Below are positions 53,601 to 64,000 of a stretch of DNA of 64,000 nt, piece by piece (the stretch's first letter is position 1; each line of letters starts with the position of its first letter). This DNA comes from DATMXS01 sp035561355 (GTDB taxonomy: Bacteria; Acidobacteriota; Terriglobia; Bryobacterales; Bryobacteraceae). Location of the stretch: positions 3,344 to 67,343 of the forward strand of contig DATMXS010000496.1 of the NCBI GenBank assembly GCA_035561355.1, given 5' to 3'. The notes under the pieces are model-generated. The model did no database searches and was not told the DNA's origin. It saw only the letters and a program-made list of their open reading frames with translations. A program made the position numbers and the translations under genes.

Positions 53601-54538
53601 CCGGATCCACCGCCTTGCGCCGCCCGGCGAGCCTCGTGAGGCGCGACCCCGCCGTAAATGCCTGCGTGCTTCAGCACAACCTCGATGAAGCCGAGCGCTG
53701 CCTTCGAAAGCGCCTTGTCCTTACGGTACACCAGAGCAAGCCTTCGCAGCATCGGCTCAGGTGAAAGCGGGATCGCGTGCAAGCGGCCGCCGCTCACTTC
53801 TTCACGGCAGTGGCTGCCGGCCATGAACGCGATACCCATGCCGGCCAGGACGAAGCGCTTCAGCATCTCAGTGGAATCGAGTTCCATTGCGATCTGAAGG
53901 TCATCCTCGACCAACTCCAGCCATTCGTTGAGACGTGCGCGCGTGGTTCCGTATTTCTGGAGAATCAGGGGGAAGCGCGCCACCTCGGGTGCGGTCACAG
54001 AATCCTTGTCCGCGAGCTCATGTCCGGCCGGCACAATCAGCCTGATTTCGTCGGAGTGGATCTTCACAACCTGCAACTTGCGTTCCTGAACCGGCAACTG
54101 CACGATCCCGAAATCGGCCAGGTTCTCCTGCACCGCGTCTAGGATACGGGATCCATAGGACCGATCTACCAGCAGGTGTACATGAGGGAACTGCCGGCGG
54201 TAATCGTGGAATACCTCAGGCAGAATATAGATCCAGGTGGCCTCGTTCGCGGCGACCACAAGGTCGCCTCTGGGGGTGCGCTCCAATTCGTTGATGGCGT
54301 CCTGCGATTGCCGCCTCAGTGCCAGGATCTGCTCGGCGTACTGCGCGAAAATTTTCCCCGCGGTGGTGAGCGCAATGCGACTGCCGAAACGGTCGAATAG
54401 CTGCGTGCCGAGTTCCTGCTCGAGTTGCCGGACTTGGGCGCTGATTGCAGGTTGCGTGCGGAAGCAGGTCTGCGCCGCCTTGGAGAAACTCTTCAGGCGG
54501 ACGATCTCGAGGAACGTGTGCAGTTGGTCCAGATCCAT
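53582..54538 (-). CDS. LysR-type transcriptional regulator
   Basis: 318 aa. The N-terminal winged helix-turn-helix is MDLDQLHTFLEIVRLKSFSKAA, with QPAISAQVRQLEQELGTQLFDR for the recognition helix. The effector domain (residues about 90-295) has IVPAGHELADKDSVTAPEVARFP and LAGMGIAFMAG. It likely controls its own operon or a divergent gene, but the next gene upstream (54744-55256) reads in the same direction, so the target is unclear. Sulfur regulators CysB/Cbl belong to this family; no evidence links it to the sulfate operon 34 kb away. The C-terminal tail after 295 is low-complexity. Confidence 0.9.
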   Translation of the reverse strand: MDLDQLHTFLEIVRLKSFSKAAQTCFRTQPAISAQVRQLEQELGTQLFDRFGSRIALTTAGKIFAQYAEQILALRRQSQDAINELERTPRGDLVVAANEATWIYILPEVFHDYRRQFPHVHLLVDRSYGSRILDAVQENLADFGIVQLPVQERKLQVVKIHSDEIRLIVPAGHELADKDSVTAPEVARFPLILQKYGTTRARLNEWLELVEDDLQIAMELDSTEMLKRFVLAGMGIAFMAGSHCREEVSGGRLHAIPLSPEPMLRRLALVYRKDKALSKAALGFIEVVLKHAGIYGGVAPHEARRAAQGGGSGWNAEP

Positions 54539-54693
54539 GCGCTGACAACCGGGATCACAGCGGCGACCGAGCCTCGCAGGCCCACACTGCGGTGGGCTGG
54601 GACAACCTGGGTGTGCCCGTCCCGCTTATGATTCAGATTGTATCAGCGACACACAGCCAGCGTTTCGTCCGGACCTGACTGTAAGCGCGTACC

Positions 54694-54730
54694 CGTTTCC
54701 GGGGACACATCACAGTGTTCCCCGGAAACG
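54694..54730. repeat. Near-perfect inverted repeat, terminator-like without U tract
   Basis: CGTTTCCGGGGACAC (54694-54708) pairs with GTGTTCCCCGGAAACG (54715-54730) with a single extra base, around a 6-nt loop. It sits just past the stop of the conserved hypothetical gene. No T-run follows on either strand, so it may be a factor-dependent stop, an mRNA-stabilising hairpin or a dispersed palindromic element. Confidence 0.55.
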
Positions 54731-54743
54731 CGTTCTGATCAGA

Positions 54744-55256
54744 TTAACGGAAGTGCGCCCTGATATCCTCTTCCACCTCTTCCATGAGCCGTGCATGTTC
54801 CACCGGCGCTTCGACCGACTCGGCCGAAGCCAGCGACAGCACTTCCACTGTGAGACCCTCGTCAAGATACTGCAACAGAATCTCCCGACCGTTCCGGAAA
54901 CGGATTCCATCCCGGTAGCGGTAGGCTGAGGCGCTGAGCTGGACGAAGGTAACCTCCTCTTCCGGCCCGACCCCCAACTCCTGCTGCAGGTCTCTCGGTA
55001 CCGTTACCATCCGAAGCCGCGCGCCAGGCGGGATACAGACGGCCGGCACTTTTTCGGTCCGCAGCGGCGGCGGGTTCAGCCAACTTCGCAACACTTGCCA
55101 CCAGGTCCGGTCCCCTTCCGGGACAGGCGGCTTGTTTCGAATCAGGTCCACGGGCGAAGCGAGCCCGATGGAGCTGGTCGGAAAACGATGCGTTACAAGT
55201 TGCTCCCCTTCCACTGCGAGACGGTTAGGAACGGCGTGCAGTGAATAATCACACAT
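54744..55256 (-). CDS. Conserved hypothetical protein
   Basis: 170 aa, cytosolic and soluble. The N-terminus MCDYSLHAVPNRLAVEGEQL with HRFPTSSIGLASP is a pattern I associate with uncharacterised proteins in several bacterial phyla. Residues about 70-140 look like a beta-rich domain (VCIPPGARLRMVTVP; EVTFVQLSASAYRYRDGIRF), and the last 30 are an acidic helix. No catalytic motif is recognised. It is read alone, upstream of the inverted repeat. Function unknown. Confidence 0.75.
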   Translation of the reverse strand: MCDYSLHAVPNRLAVEGEQLVTHRFPTSSIGLASPVDLIRNKPPVPEGDRTWWQVLRSWLNPPPLRTEKVPAVCIPPGARLRMVTVPRDLQQELGVGPEEEVTFVQLSASAYRYRDGIRFRNGREILLQYLDEGLTVEVLSLASAESVEAPVEHARLMEEVEEDIRAHFR

Positions 55257-55377
55257 CCCAATAGCCTCCTCTGACGGTTGAACCCAGGCAACCCTAGTAC
55301 TAATTGGACCACAGTTCTACTGCCGGGCGATAACGGACACGCAATTCCCGCAACACGGAAAATCAGGCAAAAATGCC

Positions 55378-58173
<2,796 letters not shown>

Positions 58174-58197
58174 GAGAGGGTAACCTTTTAGTTTACC

Positions 58198-59175
58198 GTG
58201 AGCGCGTCCCTCATCCCCCTGATCCAACGCCTGCTGCTCGGCTGGTATGCAACGTCCAAGCGCGACCTGCCATGGCGGCGCACGGGCGAGCCGTACTGTA
58301 TCTGGCTCTCTGAGATCATGTTGCAGCAAACGCGCGTAGCCGCGGCTGCGCCGTACTACGAGCGGTTCCTGGCGCGGTTTCCTTCGGCCGAAGCGCTGTC
58401 CGCAGCGCCGGAATCCGAGGTGCTCGCGGCCTGGGCGGGCCTCGGTTATTACTCGCGTGCCCGGAACCTGCACCGGGCGGCACATGCGATCGCCGCTCGC
58501 GGAACCTTTCCGGCGGACTACGATGGCATTCGCGCGCTGCCGGGAGTGGGCGAGTACACGGCGGCCGCTGTGGCGAGCATCGCCTTCGGACTGCCCCATG
58601 CGGCGGTGGACGGCAACGTAAAGCGAGTGGTGGCCCGCCTGTTCCGCGCAGGGGACGGCGTACGGGAACTGGCGCAGAATCTCCTGGACCGCACCGCGCC
58701 GGGAACGTGGAACCAGGCAGTAATGGAACTTGGCGCGACGGTGTGCCTCCCCAGGCAGCCGGCGTGCGGCTCCTGCCCGCTCGCGCCGGTGTGCGAGGCG
58801 CGGGCACGTGGCGAAACGAACCGTTTCCCCGCCCGGCGTACCCGCCCGGGCTTCCAACGGTTGTCCAAAGTTCTGCTTGTCATCCAACAGGGTAAAGAGA
58901 CATTATTGTGGCAGAGAGGTTTGGAGTCTCGTCGCATGGTAGGTTTTTGGGAGTTGCCGGAAGCGGAACAGCTTCCGGGGGCAACGGTTTTCCGGGAACT
59001 GGGCGGGTTTCGGCACACAATCACGAGCCATCATTACGAAGTCCGCGTGGTGCAGGCCAGGCTGCGCAAAGCGCCGCCTGGGTTCCGGTGGGCGGGCAAG
59101 GATGAATTGGCTGCGCTTCCGCTCTCGACAATGGCGCGAAAAGGGTTGCGGGTTGCGGGCAAAAGCTCGAATTAG
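58198..59175 (+). CDS. mutY: A/G-specific adenine DNA glycosylase
   Basis: 325 aa. It removes adenine mispaired with 8-oxoguanine. Catalytic Glu lies in IWLSEIMLQQTRV, the helix-hairpin-helix is GIRALPGVGEYTAAAV, and catalytic Asp is in HAAVDGNVKRVV. The [4Fe-4S] site is CLPRQPACGSCPLAPVC (C-x6-C-x2-C-x5-C). The C-terminal part (about 225-320) is a NUDIX-like 8-oxoG-recognition domain (LWQRGLESRRMVGFWELPEA). The start is GTG at 58198. Both divergent genes repair DNA damage and share only 24 bp of leader. Confidence 0.94.
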   Translation: MSASLIPLIQRLLLGWYATSKRDLPWRRTGEPYCIWLSEIMLQQTRVAAAAPYYERFLARFPSAEALSAAPESEVLAAWAGLGYYSRARNLHRAAHAIAARGTFPADYDGIRALPGVGEYTAAAVASIAFGLPHAAVDGNVKRVVARLFRAGDGVRELAQNLLDRTAPGTWNQAVMELGATVCLPRQPACGSCPLAPVCEARARGETNRFPARRTRPGFQRLSKVLLVIQQGKETLLWQRGLESRRMVGFWELPEAEQLPGATVFRELGGFRHTITSHHYEVRVVQARLRKAPPGFRWAGKDELAALPLSTMARKGLRVAGKSSN

Positions 59176-59229
59176 CGCACTCCGTCTGAATTAGGTGAGA
59201 GGCACGCCGGTCCCGGCGCACTTCTTCAT

Positions 59230-59997
59230 GTGCGCCCTATTCTCCTGATCGCAGCGCTCGCCTTTCGGCTGTCGGCCGGCGACTGCAAGCCCAAGATGCC
59301 GTGCTACTCCGCCGAGGGCATCGTAGACGGCGCCAGTTTCGCCCGCGCGGTTGCGCCGGGCTCAATCGTAAGTATCTTCGGCACCGACTTGGCCTGGGCT
59401 GCGCAGGGCCGCGACGCCAACCAGGCTTCAATCGGCCTGGGCGGGGTCCATGTCCTTGTAGGCGGCCTCGCGGCATTCGTGTTCTACGTCTCTCCGGGCC
59501 AGGTGAATGCGCTGATCCCGAATAGCTTGCGGCCGGGCGGCTTCGAGGTCCGGATCGTGCGCGACGGGGCGGGCGGCCCGGCGGCGATTGTCAATATCGA
59601 GGAGTACGCGCCCGCCCTGTTCGAGTACGAAAGGGATACGGCGATCGCGCTCCGGTATCCGACCTGGCAACCCGCCACGCGCGAGTATCCCGCCCGTCCC
59701 GGCGAGATTGTCTCGCTGTTCGCGACCGGTCTCGGCCCGCTGACATACCCTTTCGGAGAGTACGACATCCCGAACAGCGCCACTCCGATCGAGGCACGCA
59801 AACAGTTCCGCGTACTGCTGAACGGCATCGCTCTCGATGACAACCTCATCGAGTACGCAGGTTGCGCCCCGGGCTACATAGGCCTGTACCAGATCAACGT
59901 GCGGCTCCCCGAACGTGTGGACCCGGATCCCGAACTTCGCATCGGGATCGGCAAGACGCTAAGCCGCGCCGACCTCCGCCTTCGAACCGCGCCTTGA
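59230..59997 (+). CDS. Secreted TIGR03437-type domain protein
   Basis: 255 aa from GTG at 59230. A signal peptide (ILLIAALAFRLSAG) precedes a beta-rich domain resembling the Solibacter C-terminal module: GIVDGASFARAVAPGSIVSIFGTDL, VLVGGLAAFVFYVSPGQVNALIP, and IVSLFATGLGPL. It consists almost wholly of this module, unlike the large NHL protein at 28101. Cys pairs at both ends may form disulfides. The role is unknown; an extracellular binding or adhesion function is inferred. Starts 54 bp after mutY. Confidence 0.83.
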   Translation: MRPILLIAALAFRLSAGDCKPKMPCYSAEGIVDGASFARAVAPGSIVSIFGTDLAWAAQGRDANQASIGLGGVHVLVGGLAAFVFYVSPGQVNALIPNSLRPGGFEVRIVRDGAGGPAAIVNIEEYAPALFEYERDTAIALRYPTWQPATREYPARPGEIVSLFATGLGPLTYPFGEYDIPNSATPIEARKQFRVLLNGIALDDNLIEYAGCAPGYIGLYQINVRLPERVDPDPELRIGIGKTLSRADLRLRTAP

Positions 59998-60075
59998 CGC
60001 GTTTCTGCAATAATGACGGTTGCACGCCCGGCCTCTGAGCCACTGGTGTAAGCCGGGTTGAGGCCTTCCTTCAAA

Positions 60076-60576
60076 ATGACCCTCGAAGAAATCCGTGAAT
60101 TAATCAAGGTGGTGACGGAGACAGGCGTGGCGGAACTGGAAGTGCAGCGCGGCGACAACCGGGTACGGATCCGGCGCGTGCTGCGGCCCCAGATACACTC
60201 CCTGGGTGGCTCGATGCACGCAAGTGCGCCTACGGAGGCGGTCCCAACCTTGGCAGTCGCCGCAACGGAATCTGCCACTCCGGCGCCTGCTGCCGAACCC
60301 GAAAGGGCGCCTGCCGACCCGCTCAGCGATCCCAGCCTCATCATCGTGAAGTCCCCAATCGTGGGCACCTTTTACGAATCGCCGACCCCCGGATCGGCTG
60401 CGTTCATCCGTGTAGGCGATATCGTCCGGCCCGGAGATGTGCTCTGCATCATCGAATCGATGAAGCTGATGAACGAGATCGAGTCTGAGCATTCCGGAAC
60501 CATCGTTGCCCGTTTCGTCCAGAACTCACAAGCGGTCGAGTATGGAGAAGCGCTGTTCGCCATCCGCCCGGCCTAA
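60076..60576 (+). CDS. accB: Acetyl-CoA carboxylase biotin carboxyl carrier protein
   Basis: 166 aa from the ATG at 60076; an in-frame TTG at 60058 would add six residues. It carries the biotin on which CO2 is fixed in fatty-acid synthesis. The N-terminus (LEEIRELIKVVTETGVAELEVQ) is the family's docking helix and strand. An Ala/Pro-rich linker (residues about 48-85) is followed by the barrel-sandwich biotinyl domain. The biotinylated Lys130 stands in ESMKLMNE, where many homologues have EAMKMMN. accC follows after 3 bp. Confidence 0.94.
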   Translation: MTLEEIRELIKVVTETGVAELEVQRGDNRVRIRRVLRPQIHSLGGSMHASAPTEAVPTLAVAATESATPAPAAEPERAPADPLSDPSLIIVKSPIVGTFYESPTPGSAAFIRVGDIVRPGDVLCIIESMKLMNEIESEHSGTIVARFVQNSQAVEYGEALFAIRPA

Positions 60577-60579
60577 AGC

Positions 60580-61932
60580 ATGTTCGAGAAGATTCTCATC
60601 GCCAACCGCGGCGAGATCGCGCTCCGCGTAATCTGCGCCTGCAAAGACCTCGGCATCCGGACCGTCGCCGTATACTCGGAAGCCGATCGCAACAGCCTCC
60701 ATGTGCGCTTCGCCGATCAGGCCATCTGCATCGGGCCGGCCAAGAGCACGCTGAGCTATCTGGATATCCCATCCGTCATCAGCGCCGCTGAGATCGCCAA
60801 TGTGGACGCCATCCATCCGGGATATGGCTTCCTGAGCGAAAACGCCGATTTCGCGGACGTCTGCGAGATGTCGGGCATACGCTTCATCGGCCCTCGAGCA
60901 GACGTGATCCGGCTGATGGGGCTCAAGGAACGCGCCCGTTCGGTGATGAAGGCGCACGGCGTGCCGACTCTTCCGGGCTCGGACGGCCTTCTGAAATCGG
61001 CCGAGGAAGCCATTGAAGTGGCTGGAAGGATCGGCTATCCCGTAATCCTGAAGGCTTCGGCTGGCGGCGGCGGCCGCGGCATGCGGATCGTGCGTGCGCC
61101 GGGCGATCTGGCGCCGGCTTTCGCCTCGGCACAGCAGGAAGCGGGTTCGGCCTTCGGTTGCGCGGACGTGTATGCCGAAAAGTACATCGAGTCAGCGCGG
61201 CACATCGAATTTCAGGTGCTCGCGGACCAGCACGGCAACGTCGAAGTGCTGGGCGAGCGTGAGTGCAGCATCCAGCGCCGGCACCAGAAGTTGATTGAGG
61301 AGGCGCCCTCGCCTTCGGTTACGCCCGAACTCCGGACACGCATTGCGGCCGCCCTCAAATCAGCTCTCTGCGCGGTGGGCTACACCAATGCAGGGACGGT
61401 CGAGTTCATTATGGACGAGGCTGGAAACCTGCACTTCATTGAGGTGAACGCCCGCGTCCAGGTGGAACATCCGGTGACCGAGTTCACCACGGGAATCGAC
61501 ATTGTCAAGGCGCAGCTTCGCATCGCCGCCGGCGAACCCCTCTCGGCGATCCTCAAACAGCCGATCGAAATCCGCGGACACGCCATCGAGTGCCGCATCA
61601 ATGCCGAGCACCCGGAGAGCTTCGCTCCCTGCCCCGGACGGATCACCGCCTTCAACGTCCCAGGCGGCGTCGGAATTCGCGTAGACACTGCTGCCTATAC
61701 GGATTGCGTGATTTCGCCCTACTACGACTCGCTCGTCGCCAAGTTGATCGCCTATGGGGCGGACAGGGATGAAGCCATCGCGCGCATGCAGCGGGCACTC
61801 GAAATGTTCGTGATCGAAGGTATCCACACCTCGATCCCGCTTCACCGGCGGATTATGGCCGATGCCGAGTTCCAGGCCGGCCGTTTCGACACGAATTTCG
61901 TCAAGCTCCTCGCGGAACAAACCCGAAAATAG
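60580..61932 (+). CDS. accC: Biotin carboxylase, acetyl-CoA carboxylase subunit
   Basis: 450 aa, equal to the E. coli protein. It uses ATP and bicarbonate to carboxylate the biotin of AccB. Blocks: KILIANRGEIALRVICACKD, the ATP-grasp Gly-rich loop KASAGGGGRGMRI, HIEFQVLADQHGNVE, RECSIQRRHQKLIEEAPSP, and FIEVNARVQVEHPVTE. The C-terminal domain is complete. It is coupled to accB; accA and accD are elsewhere. Confidence 0.96.
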   Translation: MFEKILIANRGEIALRVICACKDLGIRTVAVYSEADRNSLHVRFADQAICIGPAKSTLSYLDIPSVISAAEIANVDAIHPGYGFLSENADFADVCEMSGIRFIGPRADVIRLMGLKERARSVMKAHGVPTLPGSDGLLKSAEEAIEVAGRIGYPVILKASAGGGGRGMRIVRAPGDLAPAFASAQQEAGSAFGCADVYAEKYIESARHIEFQVLADQHGNVEVLGERECSIQRRHQKLIEEAPSPSVTPELRTRIAAALKSALCAVGYTNAGTVEFIMDEAGNLHFIEVNARVQVEHPVTEFTTGIDIVKAQLRIAAGEPLSAILKQPIEIRGHAIECRINAEHPESFAPCPGRITAFNVPGGVGIRVDTAAYTDCVISPYYDSLVAKLIAYGADRDEAIARMQRALEMFVIEGIHTSIPLHRRIMADAEFQAGRFDTNFVKLLAEQTRK

Positions 61933-62117
61933 CCCGCCAGCCGGCCCGGTACTGTTAAACAATGCCGCAGGCGGACTCGGCCGGACTTAGGCTCGCACCT
62001 GCGCGGGTCGGCAGGCTTGAAGTCGCTTGTTTCCAACAGCTTGGGACGCATCGGCTCGGCGTGCACGCCCGGGCCGAACGTTCGTGGGGGACTGCTCTCC
62101 CCACAACTGCGAACAAC

Positions 62118-62150
62118 CTGTAACACTAGCTTAACAGTGCTGTAACTTGA
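62118..62150 (+). promoter_or_regulatory. Candidate Pho-box-like direct repeats upstream of the phosphate module
   Basis: Three 7-mers with 11-bp periodicity: CTGTAAC (62118-62124), GCTTAAC (62129-62135) and CTGTAAC (62140-62146). All share the core TAAC. PhoB/PhoP boxes are direct repeats of about 7 bp at 11-bp steps (CTGTCAT-type or TTAACA-type). The site lies about 70 bp before a DUF47 gene and a PiT phosphate transporter. Confidence 0.5.
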
Positions 62151-62213
62151 GCTGCGGTAGCGGTGTGCTGAAATAACATTTGGTGGCGCGGCTCTGCCTC
62201 GCCGCGGAGGCCT

Positions 62214-62837
62214 ATGCGTTTCAGCCTGATTCCCAGAGAGGAATCGTTTTTCGATCTGTTTGAGAAGAGTGCCCAAATCCTCAACCAGGCAGCGCAACTG
62301 CTGGTCGAGACCCTGAACGACTACGGCAAAGTACACGAGAACGCCCTTCGGATGGAGCGACTGGAGCATGATGGCGACCAGATCGTTCACGAGATCAGTG
62401 CGCGCCTGAATTCCACGTTCATCACTCCGCTTGACCGGGAAGACATTCACACGCTCGCGTCCCACCTGGATGACGTGCTCGATTTGATCGAGCAGGCCAC
62501 CGAGCGTTTCGTGCTGTTCAAGGTCAAGGAACCCACGCAGCCCGCGATTGATCTTGCCAACGTGATCGCGAAGCAGGTGGAACAGATCGATAAACTGATG
62601 CCGCGCCTCCGTGATCCGAAACACGACGACATCATGCCCGTGCTGGTCGAAATAAACCGTCTGGAGAACACCGGCGACAAGATTCTCCGCGACGCCCTGG
62701 CCCAGTTGTTTGAGGACGGCAGCGACCCGATGTTCGTCATTCGCTGGAGCCACCTGTACGAGGTGCTCGAGGACGCCACCGATCACTGTGAAGACGTCGC
62801 AATGGTCGTCGAGAACATCCTGGTCAAAAACGGCTAA
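62214..62837 (+). CDS. DUF47 / PhoU-like phosphate-transport accessory protein
   Basis: 207 aa, all-helical. SLIPREESFFDLFEKSAQILNQAA opens the DUF47 fold, and metal-binding acidic patterns are seen in HDGDQIVHEI, DREDIHTLASHLDDVLDLIE and LEDATDHCEDVAMVVE, equal to the E/DxxxD motifs of PhoU proteins. It likely controls the PiT transporter encoded 11 bp downstream. The ATG at 62214 follows GGAGG at short distance (3 nt). The pair is a common module in bacteria. Confidence 0.93.
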   Translation: MRFSLIPREESFFDLFEKSAQILNQAAQLLVETLNDYGKVHENALRMERLEHDGDQIVHEISARLNSTFITPLDREDIHTLASHLDDVLDLIEQATERFVLFKVKEPTQPAIDLANVIAKQVEQIDKLMPRLRDPKHDDIMPVLVEINRLENTGDKILRDALAQLFEDGSDPMFVIRWSHLYEVLEDATDHCEDVAMVVENILVKNG

Positions 62838-62848
62838 TCCATCTCGGC

Positions 62849-63853
62849 ATGTTCGGGATTCCTGTCGAGATACTGTTCGTCCTCGGACTGGTATTGGCAG
62901 CCGAGTTCGTAAACGGCTGGACGGACGCGCCGAACGCAATCGCCACCGTCGTTTCAACCCGGGTTCTCCGGCCGACTACCGCCCTGTTGATGGCTGCTGT
63001 GTTCAACGTACTAGGCGCGCTGTCCGGTACGGCCGTGGCGAACACGATCGGCAAAGGCATCGTGGACGCGGAAGTCATCAACGTTCAGACGGTGGGCGCC
63101 GCGATGATCGGCATTGTCGCCTGGAGCACGCTGGCGTGGTACTGGGGCCTGCCGACGAGCGAATCGCACGCCCTCGTGTCGGGGCTCACGGGTGCCGCAC
63201 TCGCCACCGCAGGTCCTTCGGCAGTCCTGATGAGCGGGTGGAACAAGGTCTTCGTCGGGCTGCTGTTCTCCACCTTCCTCGGCTTCGGCGGCGGCCTGCT
63301 GCTGATGACGCTGGTGTACCGCTTCGGACACAAACGCAGCCGGCAAAAGATGAACCGCCTGTTCCCGAAGTTGCAGATCCTCTCGTCGATGTTCATGGCG
63401 TTCAGTCACGGCTCGAACGATGGGCAGAAGTTCATCGGCGCGTTCACACTGGTGTTGCTGCTTGGCGGCCTGATCCCGACCTTCCATGTGCAATTGTGGG
63501 TAATCCTGCTCTGCGCCATATTGATGGGGCTCGGCACCGCAACCGGTGGCTGGCGCATCATACGCACAATGGGGCTCCGCATGACCAAACTAGAGCCGAT
63601 GCACGGGTTCGCGGCTGAGACCGGTGCAGCCCTCACCATCGAGCTCGCAACGCGCCTCGGCGTGCCACTCTCAACCACTCATACAATCAACACGGCCATT
63701 ATGGGCGTGGGCGCAACCCGCCGCCTCTCCGCCGTTCGCTGGGGCGTCACACGCACCATCGCGATTGCCTGGCTCCTCACTTTCCCGGTCTGCGGGCTCA
63801 TCTCCTACCTGGTGACCAAGGCTTTCATGTGGGTCTCCCCAACGGGCAATTAG
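62849..63853 (+). CDS. pit: Low-affinity inorganic phosphate transporter, PiT family
   Basis: 334 aa with about ten membrane helices. Both PiT signatures are present: AAEFVNGWTDAPNAIATVV in the first repeat and MAFSHGSNDGQKFIGAF in the second. The inverted duplicated layout is clear, with a cytosolic loop (YRFGHKRSRQKMNRLFPK) between. It imports phosphate, with metal and proton, across the inner membrane. It is the second gene of the DUF47-PiT unit. Confidence 0.95.
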   Translation: MFGIPVEILFVLGLVLAAEFVNGWTDAPNAIATVVSTRVLRPTTALLMAAVFNVLGALSGTAVANTIGKGIVDAEVINVQTVGAAMIGIVAWSTLAWYWGLPTSESHALVSGLTGAALATAGPSAVLMSGWNKVFVGLLFSTFLGFGGGLLLMTLVYRFGHKRSRQKMNRLFPKLQILSSMFMAFSHGSNDGQKFIGAFTLVLLLGGLIPTFHVQLWVILLCAILMGLGTATGGWRIIRTMGLRMTKLEPMHGFAAETGAALTIELATRLGVPLSTTHTINTAIMGVGATRRLSAVRWGVTRTIAIAWLLTFPVCGLISYLVTKAFMWVSPTGN

Positions 63854-63913
63854 GCTTCTGGAACTTCCGGGAGACCGATTTCGTATCCCTGTGCGAGGAA
63901 CGGAGGAATTGAT

Positions 63914-64000
63914 ATGGCGTCCGTGCTGAAGCTTATTCTTTACATCGTGTTGGCGGTGGTGCTGCTTGCATTCGCGCTGAAGGTGCTCGGCTGGGCGCTG
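63914..64000 (+). CDS. Start of a small membrane protein, cut by the window end
   Basis: 29 codons are visible from the ATG at 63914 (MASVLKLILYIVLAVVLLAFALK). GGAGG stands 7 nt before the ATG, a good ribosome binding site. The residues form a hydrophobic helix. The rest lies outside the window, so no function can be given. Confidence 0.6.
   Translation, partial: MASVLKLILYIVLAVVLLAFALKVLGWAL

Noticed and set aside
53582..54538. LysR gene as the regulator of the sulfate operon
   Set aside because: It is 34 kb away and nothing in the sequence links it to cys genes beyond family membership.
58174..58887. 238-residue N-terminal extension of UvrA
   Set aside because: It is antisense to mutY and the conserved UvrA start follows the GTG at 58173.

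Overview
The window is GC-rich, densely coding DNA that most resembles a member of the Acidobacteriota, in or near Bryobacterales ('Candidatus Solibacter'-like). Three points support this. There are three copies of the large MacB-type 'acidobacterial duplicated orphan permease' (one cut by the window edge). Two secreted proteins carry the C-terminal beta-rich domain known from Solibacter as TIGR03437, one of them joined to NHL repeats. Menaquinone is apparently made by the futalosine route (mqnA, mqnC). I see no rRNA, tRNA, CRISPR array, insertion sequence or phage gene.

Layout. 1-9.1 kb: cut orphan permease, exported TIM-barrel isomerase-like protein, aldo/keto reductase, anchored protein with a threefold internal repeat, second orphan permease, a methyltransferase with a foreign-looking N-terminus, and a GNAT acetyltransferase. 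9.2-19.3 kb: a ten-gene minus-strand operon for sulfate assimilation, running sbp-cysT-cysW-cysA-cysD-cysN-cysH-cobA-sir-precorrin-2 dehydrogenase. It covers uptake, activation, reduction to sulfide and siroheme supply. Nearly all genes touch or overlap, and several start with TTG or GTG. 19.9-28 kb: response regulator, Tat-exported toroid-repeat protein, M48 peptidase, ilvE, nagA, mqnC-mqnA. 28-38.5 kb: NHL/TIGR03437 surface protein, trehalose synthase-maltokinase fusion, CE15-like esterase, third orphan permease.

38.7-47.9 kb: a tight six-gene plus-strand operon behind a TATAAT box. It encodes an AlkP-superfamily phosphodiesterase, a Wzx/MATE-type flippase, an asparagine-synthetase-type amidotransferase, a GT-C-like membrane protein, a CapK/PaaK-like adenylate ligase and an anchored SGNH hydrolase. 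It looks like a cell-envelope glycoconjugate pathway of unknown product and is the best candidate here for an undescribed system. 48-49.9 kb: a two-gene operon with a PduT-like microcompartment shell protein and a PduS-like iron-sulfur flavoprotein, with no microcompartment enzyme or other shell gene in the window.

49.9-64 kb: DinB-like protein, histone-like DUF6496 protein behind a very strong hairpin, transketolase, PilZ-like protein, tail-anchored small protein overlapping a LysR regulator, conserved hypothetical, uvrA and mutY (divergent, 24 bp apart), second TIGR03437 protein, accB-accC, then a phosphate module (DUF47/PhoU-like protein and PiT transporter) preceded by repeats resembling a Pho box.

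Other notable points: CysN carries a C-terminal APS-kinase-like domain that has lost its P-loop, which fits the downstream CysH having APS-reductase cysteines. The methyltransferase at 7.7-8.5 kb appears to be a gene chimera. All functions are read from sequence motifs and family knowledge; none was tested by database search.
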